From an uncultured Prevotella sp. (GTDB taxonomy: Bacteria > Bacteroidota > Bacteroidia > Bacteroidales > Bacteroidaceae), in the NCBI GenBank assembly GCA_947164965.1, contig CAMUYR010000004.1, positions 151,965 through 215,964 on the forward strand: a stretch of 64,000 nucleotides of DNA, written 5' to 3'. This document shows positions 36,438 to 43,891 of the stretch, piece after piece (within the stretch, counting starts at the first letter, position 1; every line of letters starts with the position of its first letter). The position numbers and the translations under genes are program-made. A model generated the notes under the pieces. That model was given only the letters and a program-made list of their open reading frames with translations. It had not been told where the DNA came from and did no database searches.

Positions 36438-37574
36438 ATGGAGAATCCGTTCTATATCACCGGCATCATCCCTGAGCCTTATTTCTGCGACAGGGAGAAA
36501 GAAACACAGTGGATCATACGTACACTTGGAAACAAGGCACACATCCTGCTCACCTCGCCCCGAAGAATGGGCAAGACGCAATTGATACGCCATGTTTTCG
36601 AGCAGCCGTCTGTCAAGGACAACTACTATACGTTCTATTCGGATATCTACGCAACAACCAGCCTGCATGAGCTTGTGTTGTTCCTTAGTAAGGAGATCTA
36701 CTCCGTACTGGTACCCAAAGGAAAGAATGTGCTTGACAAATTTCTGGCAGGACTTCATTCCTTGGCGGGAAGTTTCGGCTATGACCCGGTATCCAATACA
36801 CCGACTTTCAATATTAAACTGGGCGACATCCATGCTCCAGAGTTGACGCTGGAAGAGATTTTCCGCTATTTGGAGCAGGCCGACAAACCTTGTATCTTCG
36901 CCATTGATGAATTCCAGCAGATTGCGAATTATCCTGAGAAAAACGTAGAGGCCTTGCTTCGCACCCATATTCAGAAAATGAACAACTGCCTGTTCATCTA
37001 TGCCGGCAGTAATCGGCATATCCTTGAAAATATGTTCAACTCTGCAGCCCAACCCTTCTACAACAGTGCAGAGCAGATCTATCTGGACAGCATCGCCAAG
37101 GAAGTCTATACAGGTTTCGCTGAAGAACAGTTCACAAATGCCAACCGAAAAATTACGCCCGAAGCTGCAGCTCTTGCTTACAACCTTTTCGAAGGACATA
37201 CCTATTACGTTCACAATGTGCTCCACAACGCATTCGCCTATATAGACCCCGATAAGGCCATAGATGAATCCGACATTTACAAGATACTTGGTGACATCCT
37301 GGAGGAGAAAGGTCGTTCATTTGCCTCGGTGATGAACCAGCTAAATTACCAGCAAAAAGAATCGTTGATTGCCATTGCCAAAGAAGGCAAAGCCAGCGGT
37401 GTTACCTCTGTCGCCTTTGTGAAGCAGCATGCGCTAAAATCCCCAAGTTCTGTGCAATATGCCATTAGTGCCCTGCTGGAAAAACAGCTTCTGACATACA
37501 CAAATGCGGAACGTACAAAGATATACAGCGTTGCTGACAAATTCCTGGAAATGTGGATTTGCAAGACATACTAA
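36438..37574 (+). CDS. P-loop ATPase of the archaeal-type AAA family (ATPase_2-like)
   Basis: ATG 36438 gives MENPFYITGIIPEPYFCDRE; a start 10 codons earlier is inside the promoter. The 378-residue protein has Walker A SPRRMGKTQL (~40-49), Walker B CIFAIDEFQQI (~153-163), sensor YAGSNRH (~191), and a C-terminal winged-helix-like region (AKEGKASGVTSVAFVKQHAL). These single ATPases are widespread in Bacteroidales and archaea with no agreed function. It is alone, followed within about 60 bp by a REP palindrome. Confidence 0.8.
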   Translation: MENPFYITGIIPEPYFCDREKETQWIIRTLGNKAHILLTSPRRMGKTQLIRHVFEQPSVKDNYYTFYSDIYATTSLHELVLFLSKEIYSVLVPKGKNVLDKFLAGLHSLAGSFGYDPVSNTPTFNIKLGDIHAPELTLEEIFRYLEQADKPCIFAIDEFQQIANYPEKNVEALLRTHIQKMNNCLFIYAGSNRHILENMFNSAAQPFYNSAEQIYLDSIAKEVYTGFAEEQFTNANRKITPEAAALAYNLFEGHTYYVHNVLHNAFAYIDPDKAIDESDIYKILGDILEEKGRSFASVMNQLNYQQKESLIAIAKEGKASGVTSVAFVKQHALKSPSSVQYAISALLEKQLLTYTNAERTKIYSVADKFLEMWICKTY

Positions 37575-37636
37575 CGTCTATTTTTTGTCAATCATTCCTT
37601 TATCTTCACTGCAGCTCTTGCCTATTGTCTATAAAA

Positions 37637-37695
37637 GGGTCTTGGGGACAGGCACATGACCCAGTATTGGGTCAGCGGTCCTGTCCCCATGACCC
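37637..37695. repeat. REP palindrome pair overlapping the RAYT 3' end
   Basis: GGGTCTTGGGGACAGG (37637-37652) is inverted as CCTGTCCCCATGACCC (37680-37695), around the palindrome TGACCCAGTATTGGGTCA (37657-37674). The RAYT stop and last codons lie inside it. Confidence 0.85.
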
Positions 37696-38493
37696 GCAAG
37701 ACCCACTCAATCGCTGAATAACACTATAACTGAGGCCAGAGACTCTCGACATCTGACGAGGACCTGCCTGCAAGTCCTGCATCACCATAGCAACAATTTG
37801 CTTCTGGATGTTCTTGTCTAACGACTGAAATGCAGTTATACTAGCAACACCGCTTACTTGCAAAATCTTTTCTCTCACTACTTCATCAGCAACTACCACT
37901 CTTTCACTCTGCATATCAAGGCACTCAACATCGTCAGGCAAAGGAATGCTTATCAGGTCTTGAAGCCCCTCAAATGACGACCGACGTAAAACAGGCTGTA
38001 TCTGACAGAGTCGAATAGAAGATAATCCCAAATAGTCATTACTCCAGCTGCTATACTTATAATCTCCAGCATCCGTAACAAGACCAGCCTTTACAGGATT
38101 CTGATGAATATATCGGAACAACGTAAAGAAATACTGCATATCATCGCATGGCTCACTCTTAAATCTGTCCTGAAATAGATGCCCGATACGGCCATATTTC
38201 TTATTGAAATAGAATACATAGCTTGAAGCAATAGATTTCATAATATCCTTTAGCTCCCATTCTTTTTCTCGTAACAGAAGGTGAACATGATTGGGCATCA
38301 AGCAATAGGCATAGATGTGACAGGTACATATGGTAGACATCAAATCATTTGAAGGACGGGATGATAAACCAGAAAGAATCCTGATGAACATCACATAGTC
38401 TTCATCATCCTCAAAAATGTCTTGACGATTAATACCACGTAGCATCACATGATAAATCCCAGTCCCACTATGTTCTCTTGCTTGTCTTGGCAT
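37672..38493 (-). CDS. REP-associated tyrosine transposase (RAYT, Y1 family)
   Basis: The 273-residue protein has the Y1/RAYT pattern: N-terminal PRQAREHSGTGIYHVMLRG, the HUH metal motif PNHVHLLL (~66-73), GHLFQDRFKS, and the catalytic-Tyr region FRYIHQNPVKAGL (~124-136). A C-terminal helical domain with an HTH-like end (SRVSGLSYSVIQRL) follows. RAYTs cut and move short palindromic REP elements. Copies of one REP sequence flank the gene in opposite orientation (37637-37662 and 38556-38581) and a third is at 40291. The C-terminal residues GSWGQDR are coded by the REP itself. Confidence 0.92.
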   Translation of the reverse strand: MPRQAREHSGTGIYHVMLRGINRQDIFEDDEDYVMFIRILSGLSSRPSNDLMSTICTCHIYAYCLMPNHVHLLLREKEWELKDIMKSIASSYVFYFNKKYGRIGHLFQDRFKSEPCDDMQYFFTLFRYIHQNPVKAGLVTDAGDYKYSSWSNDYLGLSSIRLCQIQPVLRRSSFEGLQDLISIPLPDDVECLDMQSERVVVADEVVREKILQVSGVASITAFQSLDKNIQKQIVAMVMQDLQAGPRQMSRVSGLSYSVIQRLSGSCGSWGQDR

Positions 38494-38496
38494 AGC

Positions 38497-38527
38497 CCGT
38501 TATTAGATGGTCTCTTATTAATAACGG
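38497..38527 (-). promoter_or_regulatory. Hairpin directly upstream of the RAYT start
   Basis: CCGTTATTA (38497-38505) pairs perfectly with TAATAACGG (38519-38527). The RAYT ATG is 4 bp from it, so it could limit translation of the transposase. Confidence 0.45.
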
Positions 38528-38555
38528 AACATCATGTCCTTTATTGTGCACAAGT

Positions 38556-38581
38556 GGGTCAAGTGCCTGTCCCCATGACCC
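38556..38581. repeat. REP palindrome, right flank of RAYT
   Basis: Inverted relative to the left copy: on the minus strand GGGTCATGGGGACAGG then CACTTGACCC. It differs from the left copy at two compensating positions, so the GGGTC/GACCC stem stays intact. Confidence 0.85.
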
Positions 38582-38675
38582 CGGCTCATCGACAGAGACC
38601 GTAATGTCTTCAGCAGAGAGCCGTAATCTCATCGAGAGAGCCGTAATCTCATCGAGAGAGAGCCGTAATCTCATA
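38582..38675. repeat. GAGCCGTAATCTC array, copy 1 (joined to REP)
   Basis: The CCGTAAT cores start at 38599, 38621, 38641 and 38663 (steps 22, 20, 22). The first, inverted unit is cut to CGGCTC exactly where the REP palindrome ends. The same array type at 57885-57985 has that inverted unit intact. Confidence 0.8.
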
Positions 38676-38715
38676 GAAAATAATTACTGTTTTTTCACAA
38701 AGCATCACTTTTCGA

Positions 38716-38774
38716 CCTAACTTATTTAATGTCAGGTTGTTAGGCAAGGTGATGGTGTTATGAAAAGCATCACC
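38716..38774. repeat. Two hairpins in the accessory spacer
   Basis: CCTAAC (38716-38721) pairs with GTTAGG (38739-38744). GGTGATG (38748-38754) pairs with CATCACC (38768-38774). No ORF is seen. Confidence 0.45.
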
Positions 38775-38780
38775 TGCCAT

Positions 38781-38872
38781 CACGATAGCAAAACAAGTTG
38801 TTTTGGTCAGCTTAACATGCCTTTAACCGATGATTAGGATGCCTTTAACGATACCAAAACAACTTGTTTTGC
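38781..38872. repeat. 22-bp array with CAAAACAA-TTGTTTTG ends
   Basis: CAAAACAAGTTGTTTTG (38789-38805) and its reverse complement (38855-38871) lie 66 bp (3 x 22) apart. Two ATGCCTTTAAC units lie between them at 38817 and 38839, 22 bp apart. Confidence 0.75.
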
Positions 38873-38982
38873 TGTCTAAGAAGCCTTCTCTATCACCCGA
38901 AAAGCCGCTCCGCTGTTCAGCTTGTACCTGTTAATCTGAATCAGAGCCTTAATACTCATCCTCGTTGAAAACTTGGCTCCTA

Positions 38983-39086
38983 ACTGATTATCAGCAACTT
39001 ACGCCATTATTAACTATTTTTAGCCAAATAAACTTGGCGGTCAGAGGCGGTCAAAGGCGATTCGTTGGCGGGTTGGACAAACATAT
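38983..39086 (+). repeat. Dispersed ~105-bp element, copy 1
   Basis: It starts ACTGATTATC, has the exact core ATTAACTATTTTTAGCCAAA plus TAAAC, and later AGGCGATTCG and GACAAAC. A copy of about 80% identity (estimated by eye) in the same orientation is at 59711-59815. No ORF is seen, and the remaining spacer up to the promoter at 39232 shows nothing else I can name. Confidence 0.7.
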
Positions 39087-39231
39087 TCTTTTGGACAAAA
39101 AGGTAAATAGTTAAACGATAAAGCATCTGATTCCCTCATTTTTTCTGACTCAATCATTGTCTTTCCCTTTCTGAAAGTTAAATAACTACAATTTTTCATC
39201 TTTCGATGATTCTGGTTCGGAATATAAAATG

Positions 39232-39239
39232 TACCTTTG
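39232..39239 (+). promoter_or_regulatory. -7 box for the 39256 gene
   Basis: TACCTTTG, 16 bp before ATG 39256. An upstream ATG (39229) overlaps this box and is rejected. Confidence 0.65.
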
Positions 39240-39255
39240 CAATAGATTTGTCATT

Positions 39256-40098
39256 ATGAAAAGATTATTTCTATATGTTCAGTTCTTGATATTGACGACA
39301 TTCGCCAATGCAACAGGTCAAGAGAGTGACATCATTTTTATTGATGGTGCCAAGTGGGAACTCTTAGGCCGTCCCATTTGTGCAGATTCAACCCTATATT
39401 ACAATCTAAAGGCAGTATTACCGAAAGAAAGGTCTATTTCTACTGCTAATTGGGATGGATTCACGGCATTTTGGAGCATCACTCAGGATAAACTTTACTT
39501 AGATAGCATTCGCTGTATATACTATGACTCACACCTCAACGTATATGTAGGTAAACGCATACCCACAGACACTTTGCGCCACGTGTTCAGAAAGTACGTT
39601 GACGAGAACCGTATCTTAGCCAGCTGGCTGACACAAGATGTTCGTGTAGCCTCTGGGAAAGTGATTTACTATCAGCACCTAGGCTTTGAGCGGAACTACG
39701 AGGAAGAGAAAATTCTTAGAGTTAATCAAGGGAAAATCATTGGGCAAAACGTATTTCACAACTTTGTTGTTGAGGGTTTCTCGTTTGATCGACGCGGCCC
39801 CGACTTTCAGGCAAAGCTAAAGAAGATGTTTCCTCTGCACATAGAGCGATATCAAGAATTGGCTGATGTGAAACGAATCGTTTTCAGCATCAAGCGGGCA
39901 AGTGTTGATGCAGAGGGCAATCTCGTAGAGTGCAAGCTAAAAGCATTCAAACCTGAGGTTGATAATCGACTTGCCGAAGAAATGACTGCGTTGATGAAAG
40001 CCTATAAGCCCTGGAGGGCGCTGTACATCAATGGAGAATTCCGTGCATATGGTATCGAAGGATATACTTTCCCCTACGTTATAGACAAACAAAACTAA
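39256..40098 (+). CDS. Secreted protein with TonB-C-like C-terminal region, unknown function
   Basis: The protein of about 280 residues starts MKRLFLYVQFLILTTFANATGQ, a signal peptide. The central part is globular with many aromatic residues. The C-terminal ~85 residues (VKRIVFSIKRASVDAEGNLV; EEMTALMKAYKPWRALYING) resemble the beta-alpha-beta pattern of TonB C-terminal domains found in many Bacteroidetes secreted proteins, but there is no Pro-rich linker or membrane anchor. I do not recognise a characterised homologue. A 53-codon secreted ORF starts 7 bp after it. Confidence 0.6.
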   Translation: MKRLFLYVQFLILTTFANATGQESDIIFIDGAKWELLGRPICADSTLYYNLKAVLPKERSISTANWDGFTAFWSITQDKLYLDSIRCIYYDSHLNVYVGKRIPTDTLRHVFRKYVDENRILASWLTQDVRVASGKVIYYQHLGFERNYEEEKILRVNQGKIIGQNVFHNFVVEGFSFDRRGPDFQAKLKKMFPLHIERYQELADVKRIVFSIKRASVDAEGNLVECKLKAFKPEVDNRLAEEMTALMKAYKPWRALYINGEFRAYGIEGYTFPYVIDKQN

Positions 40099-40105
40099 AA
40101 GAAAA

Positions 40106-40267
40106 ATGAGGAAGATAGTTATGGCAGTTCTGTTTGCTGTCGTGGGAATTACAGGATATGCAGACAACAGCAAGATTACGCAACGAACCAACAAGAGTAT
40201 CACCTTTGTTGTGGACGAGAATCTTACCCCAGTCGATGACCCCATATATGCGCATGTATACAGGTGA
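40106..40267 (+). CDS. Small secreted ORF (53 aa), possibly truncated
   Basis: MRKIVMAVLFAVVGITGYA is a good signal peptide, followed by a short mature part ending DDPIYAHVYR. It begins 7 bp after the previous gene in the same direction, so they are probably cotranscribed. It stops 23 bp before a solo REP element. The short mature region suggests that the original 3' part was lost, perhaps with REP insertion, but a true small protein is equally possible. Confidence 0.5.
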   Translation: MRKIVMAVLFAVVGITGYADNSKITQRTNKSITFVVDENLTPVDDPIYAHVYR

Positions 40268-40290
40268 AAGTGTTGCTAAGTTTATGTTAA

Positions 40291-40333
40291 GGGTCTTGGG
40301 GACAGGCACATGTATCATGCCCCATGATATACA
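40291..40333 (+). repeat. Solo REP element, copy 3
   Basis: GGGTCTTGGGGACAGG then CACATG is identical over 22 bp to the copy left of the RAYT. The expected closing arm is replaced by a new palindrome, GTATCATG-ccc-CATGATATAC. Confidence 0.75.
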
Positions 40334-40403
40334 ATCAAACTTTGATTCCGTGATGAAAAGGAAAAAAGTGCTCCATAAACTTGTGTACTTCATTTATTTT
40401 GTT

Positions 40404-40411
40404 TATATTTG
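40404..40411 (+). promoter_or_regulatory. -7 box for the 40473 ATPase gene
   Basis: TATATTTG matches TAnnTTTG, 62 bp before the ATG. Confidence 0.55.
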
Positions 40412-40472
40412 CAGCCGAAAGTTAGAAAAAGTGTAGAGAATATACATAAAACCGAACTTTGCGATGTAAATT

Positions 40473-41798
40473 ATGAGAATAGAAAGAGACATTATCAATC
40501 AGTTTAAAGCATGGAAAGAGGCTCCCAACAGAAAGCCAATCCTGCTGAAAGGTGCCCGTCAGATAGGCAAGACGTGGGCGATGGAGACATTCGGCAAAGA
40601 GTGTTTCAAATACTGTGTCAAGTTCGATTTTGACCGTCATCCCGAATTGAAGTCGGTGTTTCAGGTGTCCAAGGATCCCCAGCGACTCATCAAAGAGTTG
40701 ATGCTCTATTGTGATCAGCCGATTGTAGCAGGCGAGACATTAATGATCTTCGACGAGATACAAGAGTGCGAAGAAGCGCTGAACAGTCTGAAGTATTTTC
40801 GTGAAGAGGCTCCTCAATATCATATCATTGCCGCAGGCTCGCTATTGGGTGTGGCAGTCAAGAAGCGCAAGATGACGGTTCCTGTAGGAAATGTGAAGAT
40901 CATCAATATGTTCCCTGTCACCTTCCGTGAATTCCTACGTGCCAGCGATATACGTACATACGAGTACATCGAGTCGTTGGATGAAATCCGCCATCTGCCC
41001 GAAATCATCATGAACAAGTTGCGCACTGAGTATCGCCGCTATCAGGTGTCCGGCGGTATGCCGGAAGCTATTGTGGCGCTACTTGAAGACAGAGGTGTCG
41101 GCGAGGTGGAGTCAGCACTTCAGGGCATTCTCGACCTCTACGAGTTGGACTTCGCCAAATATGCCGAGCCACGCGAGATTCCCCGCATTCATGCCATCTG
41201 GCATTCATTGCCAGCCCAGTTGTCGAAGGAAAACCGCAAATTCATCTACAAGGTCATCAAGACAGGTGCCCGTTCAAAGGACTATGAAGATGCCCTGATG
41301 TGGTTAGAGGATGCTGGAATGATCTATCGTATCTTTAGCATCAGTAAGCCTGGCATGCCGTTGTCTGCATACGAGGAGACTGACGCTTTTAAGGTCTATG
41401 CTTGTGACTGTGGCTTGCTTCGCCGTCTGGCTCATCTGCCTGCAACTGTAGTTACAGACCCCATAGCCAACTATACGGAGTTCAAGGGGGCTATGGCCGA
41501 AAATGCTGTCTTACAATCCATCTTGCCCTTCATGGACGACCAGAAGCCATACTATTGGACATCACCTGGAACGGCAGAAGTAGAGTTTGTCATACAATGG
41601 GACGATGAGATTATCCCCGTGGAGGTCAAGGCCGAAGAAAATATCAGTGGCAGCAGCCTCTCTGTCTATTTCAAGACATACAGTCCCCACTATCGCATGC
41701 GTTTCTCGATGTTGAACCTCCAATATAACTGTGGTCTACTCAGTAGTCCAGCCCCATTGGCAGGATGGCTCGACAAATGGATGACACTTATAAAGTGA
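40473..41798 (+). CDS. AAA_14/DUF4143-family ATPase
   Basis: The 441-residue protein has Walker A LKGARQIGKTWA (~24-35), Walker B LMIFDEIQEC (~91-100), the sensor IIAAGSLLGVA (~127-137) and then the family-specific C-terminal part, ending in an endonuclease-like segment (GTAEVEFVIQWDDEIIPVEVKAEEN) with the D/E-x-K pattern of restriction-type nucleases (VEFV...EVKAE). The family is very common in Bacteroidales and archaea; its role is unknown and mobile or defence links are often proposed. It stands alone near a solo REP. Confidence 0.88.
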   Translation: MRIERDIINQFKAWKEAPNRKPILLKGARQIGKTWAMETFGKECFKYCVKFDFDRHPELKSVFQVSKDPQRLIKELMLYCDQPIVAGETLMIFDEIQECEEALNSLKYFREEAPQYHIIAAGSLLGVAVKKRKMTVPVGNVKIINMFPVTFREFLRASDIRTYEYIESLDEIRHLPEIIMNKLRTEYRRYQVSGGMPEAIVALLEDRGVGEVESALQGILDLYELDFAKYAEPREIPRIHAIWHSLPAQLSKENRKFIYKVIKTGARSKDYEDALMWLEDAGMIYRIFSISKPGMPLSAYEETDAFKVYACDCGLLRRLAHLPATVVTDPIANYTEFKGAMAENAVLQSILPFMDDQKPYYWTSPGTAEVEFVIQWDDEIIPVEVKAEENISGSSLSVYFKTYSPHYRMRFSMLNLQYNCGLLSSPAPLAGWLDKWMTLIK

Positions 41799-41813
41799 CG
41801 CTACAAACTTGTA

Positions 41814-41844
41814 AAGAAGCCCGGGCGGTAGGCTCGGGCTTCTT
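41814..41844. terminator. Hairpin terminator after the DUF4143 gene
   Basis: AAGAAGCCCG (41814-41823) pairs with CGGGCTTCTT (41835-41844). It has no clear U-tract, but sits between convergent units. Confidence 0.6.
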
Positions 41845-41874
41845 GATTGATGGGGTCGTGCGGACGACCGATGG

Positions 41875-42276
41875 TTATTCCAGCGTCAAGGTGTATGAGT
41901 GGCAGTACGGGCAGTTCGTAATGTCGTATGCTCCATCTACGTGGTTACACTCTTCGAAGATGACCTCCGAACGTCCATGAACGTAGTCCCACCAGTTTGC
42001 GGTGTAGCTCACATGCTCCCAGTAGCCATTATATGCCGTCCAGGTATGGAGCCTCATGCACTTGCCGATGTAGATGCTTTGCCAGCCGTACTTGCCCGAT
42101 TTGCAGTCCTGCCAATCGTTGTCTCTGTGGTCTTTGTGGAAGGCACCCATGGCGCCCGTCCAGTTGCCACAGCAGTCTTCGTCGCCATGACCATGCACAG
42201 TACCGCCGGTAATCGTGATGTGGCCGCAATCAGCGTCCTCGCCCGCACCGATGCCTGCGCCATAGCCATCACCCAT
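41875..42276 (-). pseudogene. 3' fragment of a large surface protein (Gly-rich repeat and Cys motif)
   Basis: The frame reads GDGYGAGIGAGEDADCGHI, then TITGGTV, then a C-x-H...C-x2-C end (CNHVDGAYDITNCPYC). The GAGIG..ITITGGTV pattern is typical of long repetitive surface proteins, here in a single copy with no signal peptide. The 5' side runs straight into the end of the 5'-nucleotidase gene. I read it as the leftover C-terminus of a deleted larger gene; the alternative is a leaderless 133-residue protein. Confidence 0.5.
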
Positions 42277-42307
42277 TGCATGATTCTCTTCATTGTATAT
42301 TTCTTTT

Positions 42308-43879
42308 TTAGTCGTTAATGATGGTGATACGCTGTTGTGGTTTGGCGTATGTCGTGCCCGTAGTTCCACCTAAGATCTTTTCCAAATAGCTGGCCAGGAC
42401 ATCACGTAGCAAGCTCTCTCCCCTGTATGTCAGTTCGCACGCCTTCAGTGTATCGTAGTAGCCACCTGCAGCATAATAGTCGCTGATAGCCACCGTGTAT
42501 TTCTGGGTCTCGACAATAGGCTGATAGGTGCCATTGGCATCCATCACTTCCACATCGCTCACGGTATGCGAGGCCGTATGGATGGTGTATCGCATGCCCG
42601 ACACCTGCGGGAAGTTGCCATCCTCTTCCGGACATTTTGCTGTACACTTGACGAGCATTTCCATCAGTTCAGCACCAGTAGCTTCAATGCTACATAAATA
42701 GTTATCGTTAGGCAGTACATTGATGATGCTGCCATAGGTAATAACGCCTGCAGGAATGCCGTTGCGCACAGCGCCACCATTGACGAGTCCTATGTCAGTT
42801 CCCATCTTTTCACGGAACGCATCGGTAATGATGTCACCCAGATTAGTCTCGCCACAACGTACCAGTCGGCCGTTAGAGCCGTTGATGGTCAATTCATAAT
42901 CGCTTTTCGCTACCAAGCGATCAACAATCGTCGCCATATCATCCTTCACAACCTGAATAGCTGCCGACACAGATGTATTCTCGTAAGGAATCTCGTCGAG
43001 AGGTATCAGCGTTGTGGTGAGCTGTCCATCCTTAATCAGCAACTTGCCCACATGAGCGAACTGCGTACCCGTCTGAGTGACGTTGACGGGTTGTCCGTCC
43101 TTGTTGTTCACATCATGATGCTCTATGGTGGCATGCGAGTGTCCGTCCAGCACTACGTCGATGCCAGCAGTCTTGCTCACCAGTGAGTACGAACTGATGG
43201 CATTTTCCTTTTCGGCTTCACCCAAGTGCGACAACAGCACCACATAGTCGGCACCCTCACTGCGGGCATTGTCCACAGCTTGCTGTACCAGTGCGGGCAC
43301 CTCTTCGTTCCGCAGATCGTAGAGCTGACTGCCGTCAGTATCAAAGAAAGCATAGCTCTCGGCAGTCTCCGTTTCAGGTGTACAGACGCCTACAAAGGCT
43401 ACACGCTTGTCGCCATACTGGCAGACAGTATAAGGCGAATACACAGTCTGTGTAGCACCGTAGTCAAAGAAGTTGCAGCACACCACGGGGGCATTCACCT
43501 GCTGCAGCAGTTCTTTCATGCGTGGTCCACCATAGTCAAACTCATGATTACCAATGGTGATGGCTGCATAGCCCATCTTACTCATGATGTCAACGATGTA
43601 TTGCCCACGCGAAATAGCGCCCACCATACCGCCCTGCAGATAGTCTCCGCAGCTTACCACCACGGCGTATGCCGTATCGCTCTGGTTGATGGCGTCGCGC
43701 AGTCCGGCCATTTTCGTGTATCCGCCGATGCTGCAATGCACATCGTTATCATACAATATCACGATGCTCTTCGCCGTAGGTGTTACGATAGGATTATCGT
43801 CCACGCTGCACGATGTAAACATACTTGCACCGCAAATCAGGGCGGCGGCCAACACCCATAGTCTTTCTATCTTCATCAT
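42308..43879 (-). CDS. 5'-nucleotidase/metallophosphatase lipoprotein (copy 2)
   Basis: The 523-residue protein has a lipoprotein signal (MFTSC). The calcineurin-like domain shows DNDVHCSIGGY, VVSCGDYLQGG, GNHEFDYG and DGHSHATIEH. The C-terminal nucleotidase domain shows NGGAVRNGIPAG. It is closely similar along its whole length to the 20447-22024 protein; both end QRITIIND/GRITIVND. It lies 12 bp after the fimbrillin-like gene at the end of the surface block. Together with the PAP2 gene this block encodes two extracytoplasmic phosphatases. Confidence 0.9.
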   Translation of the reverse strand: MMKIERLWVLAAALICGASMFTSCSVDDNPIVTPTAKSIVILYDNDVHCSIGGYTKMAGLRDAINQSDTAYAVVVSCGDYLQGGMVGAISRGQYIVDIMSKMGYAAITIGNHEFDYGGPRMKELLQQVNAPVVCCNFFDYGATQTVYSPYTVCQYGDKRVAFVGVCTPETETAESYAFFDTDGSQLYDLRNEEVPALVQQAVDNARSEGADYVVLLSHLGEAEKENAISSYSLVSKTAGIDVVLDGHSHATIEHHDVNNKDGQPVNVTQTGTQFAHVGKLLIKDGQLTTTLIPLDEIPYENTSVSAAIQVVKDDMATIVDRLVAKSDYELTINGSNGRLVRCGETNLGDIITDAFREKMGTDIGLVNGGAVRNGIPAGVITYGSIINVLPNDNYLCSIEATGAELMEMLVKCTAKCPEEDGNFPQVSGMRYTIHTASHTVSDVEVMDANGTYQPIVETQKYTVAISDYYAAGGYYDTLKACELTYRGESLLRDVLASYLEKILGGTTGTTYAKPQQRITIIND

Positions 43880-43891
43880 CTTATGTCGTGT

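Noticed and set aside
38468..38674. 68-codon minus-strand ORF upstream of the RAYT
   Set aside because: It spans the REP element and array repeats; the internal repetition of RLRLS and DEIT reflects DNA repeats.
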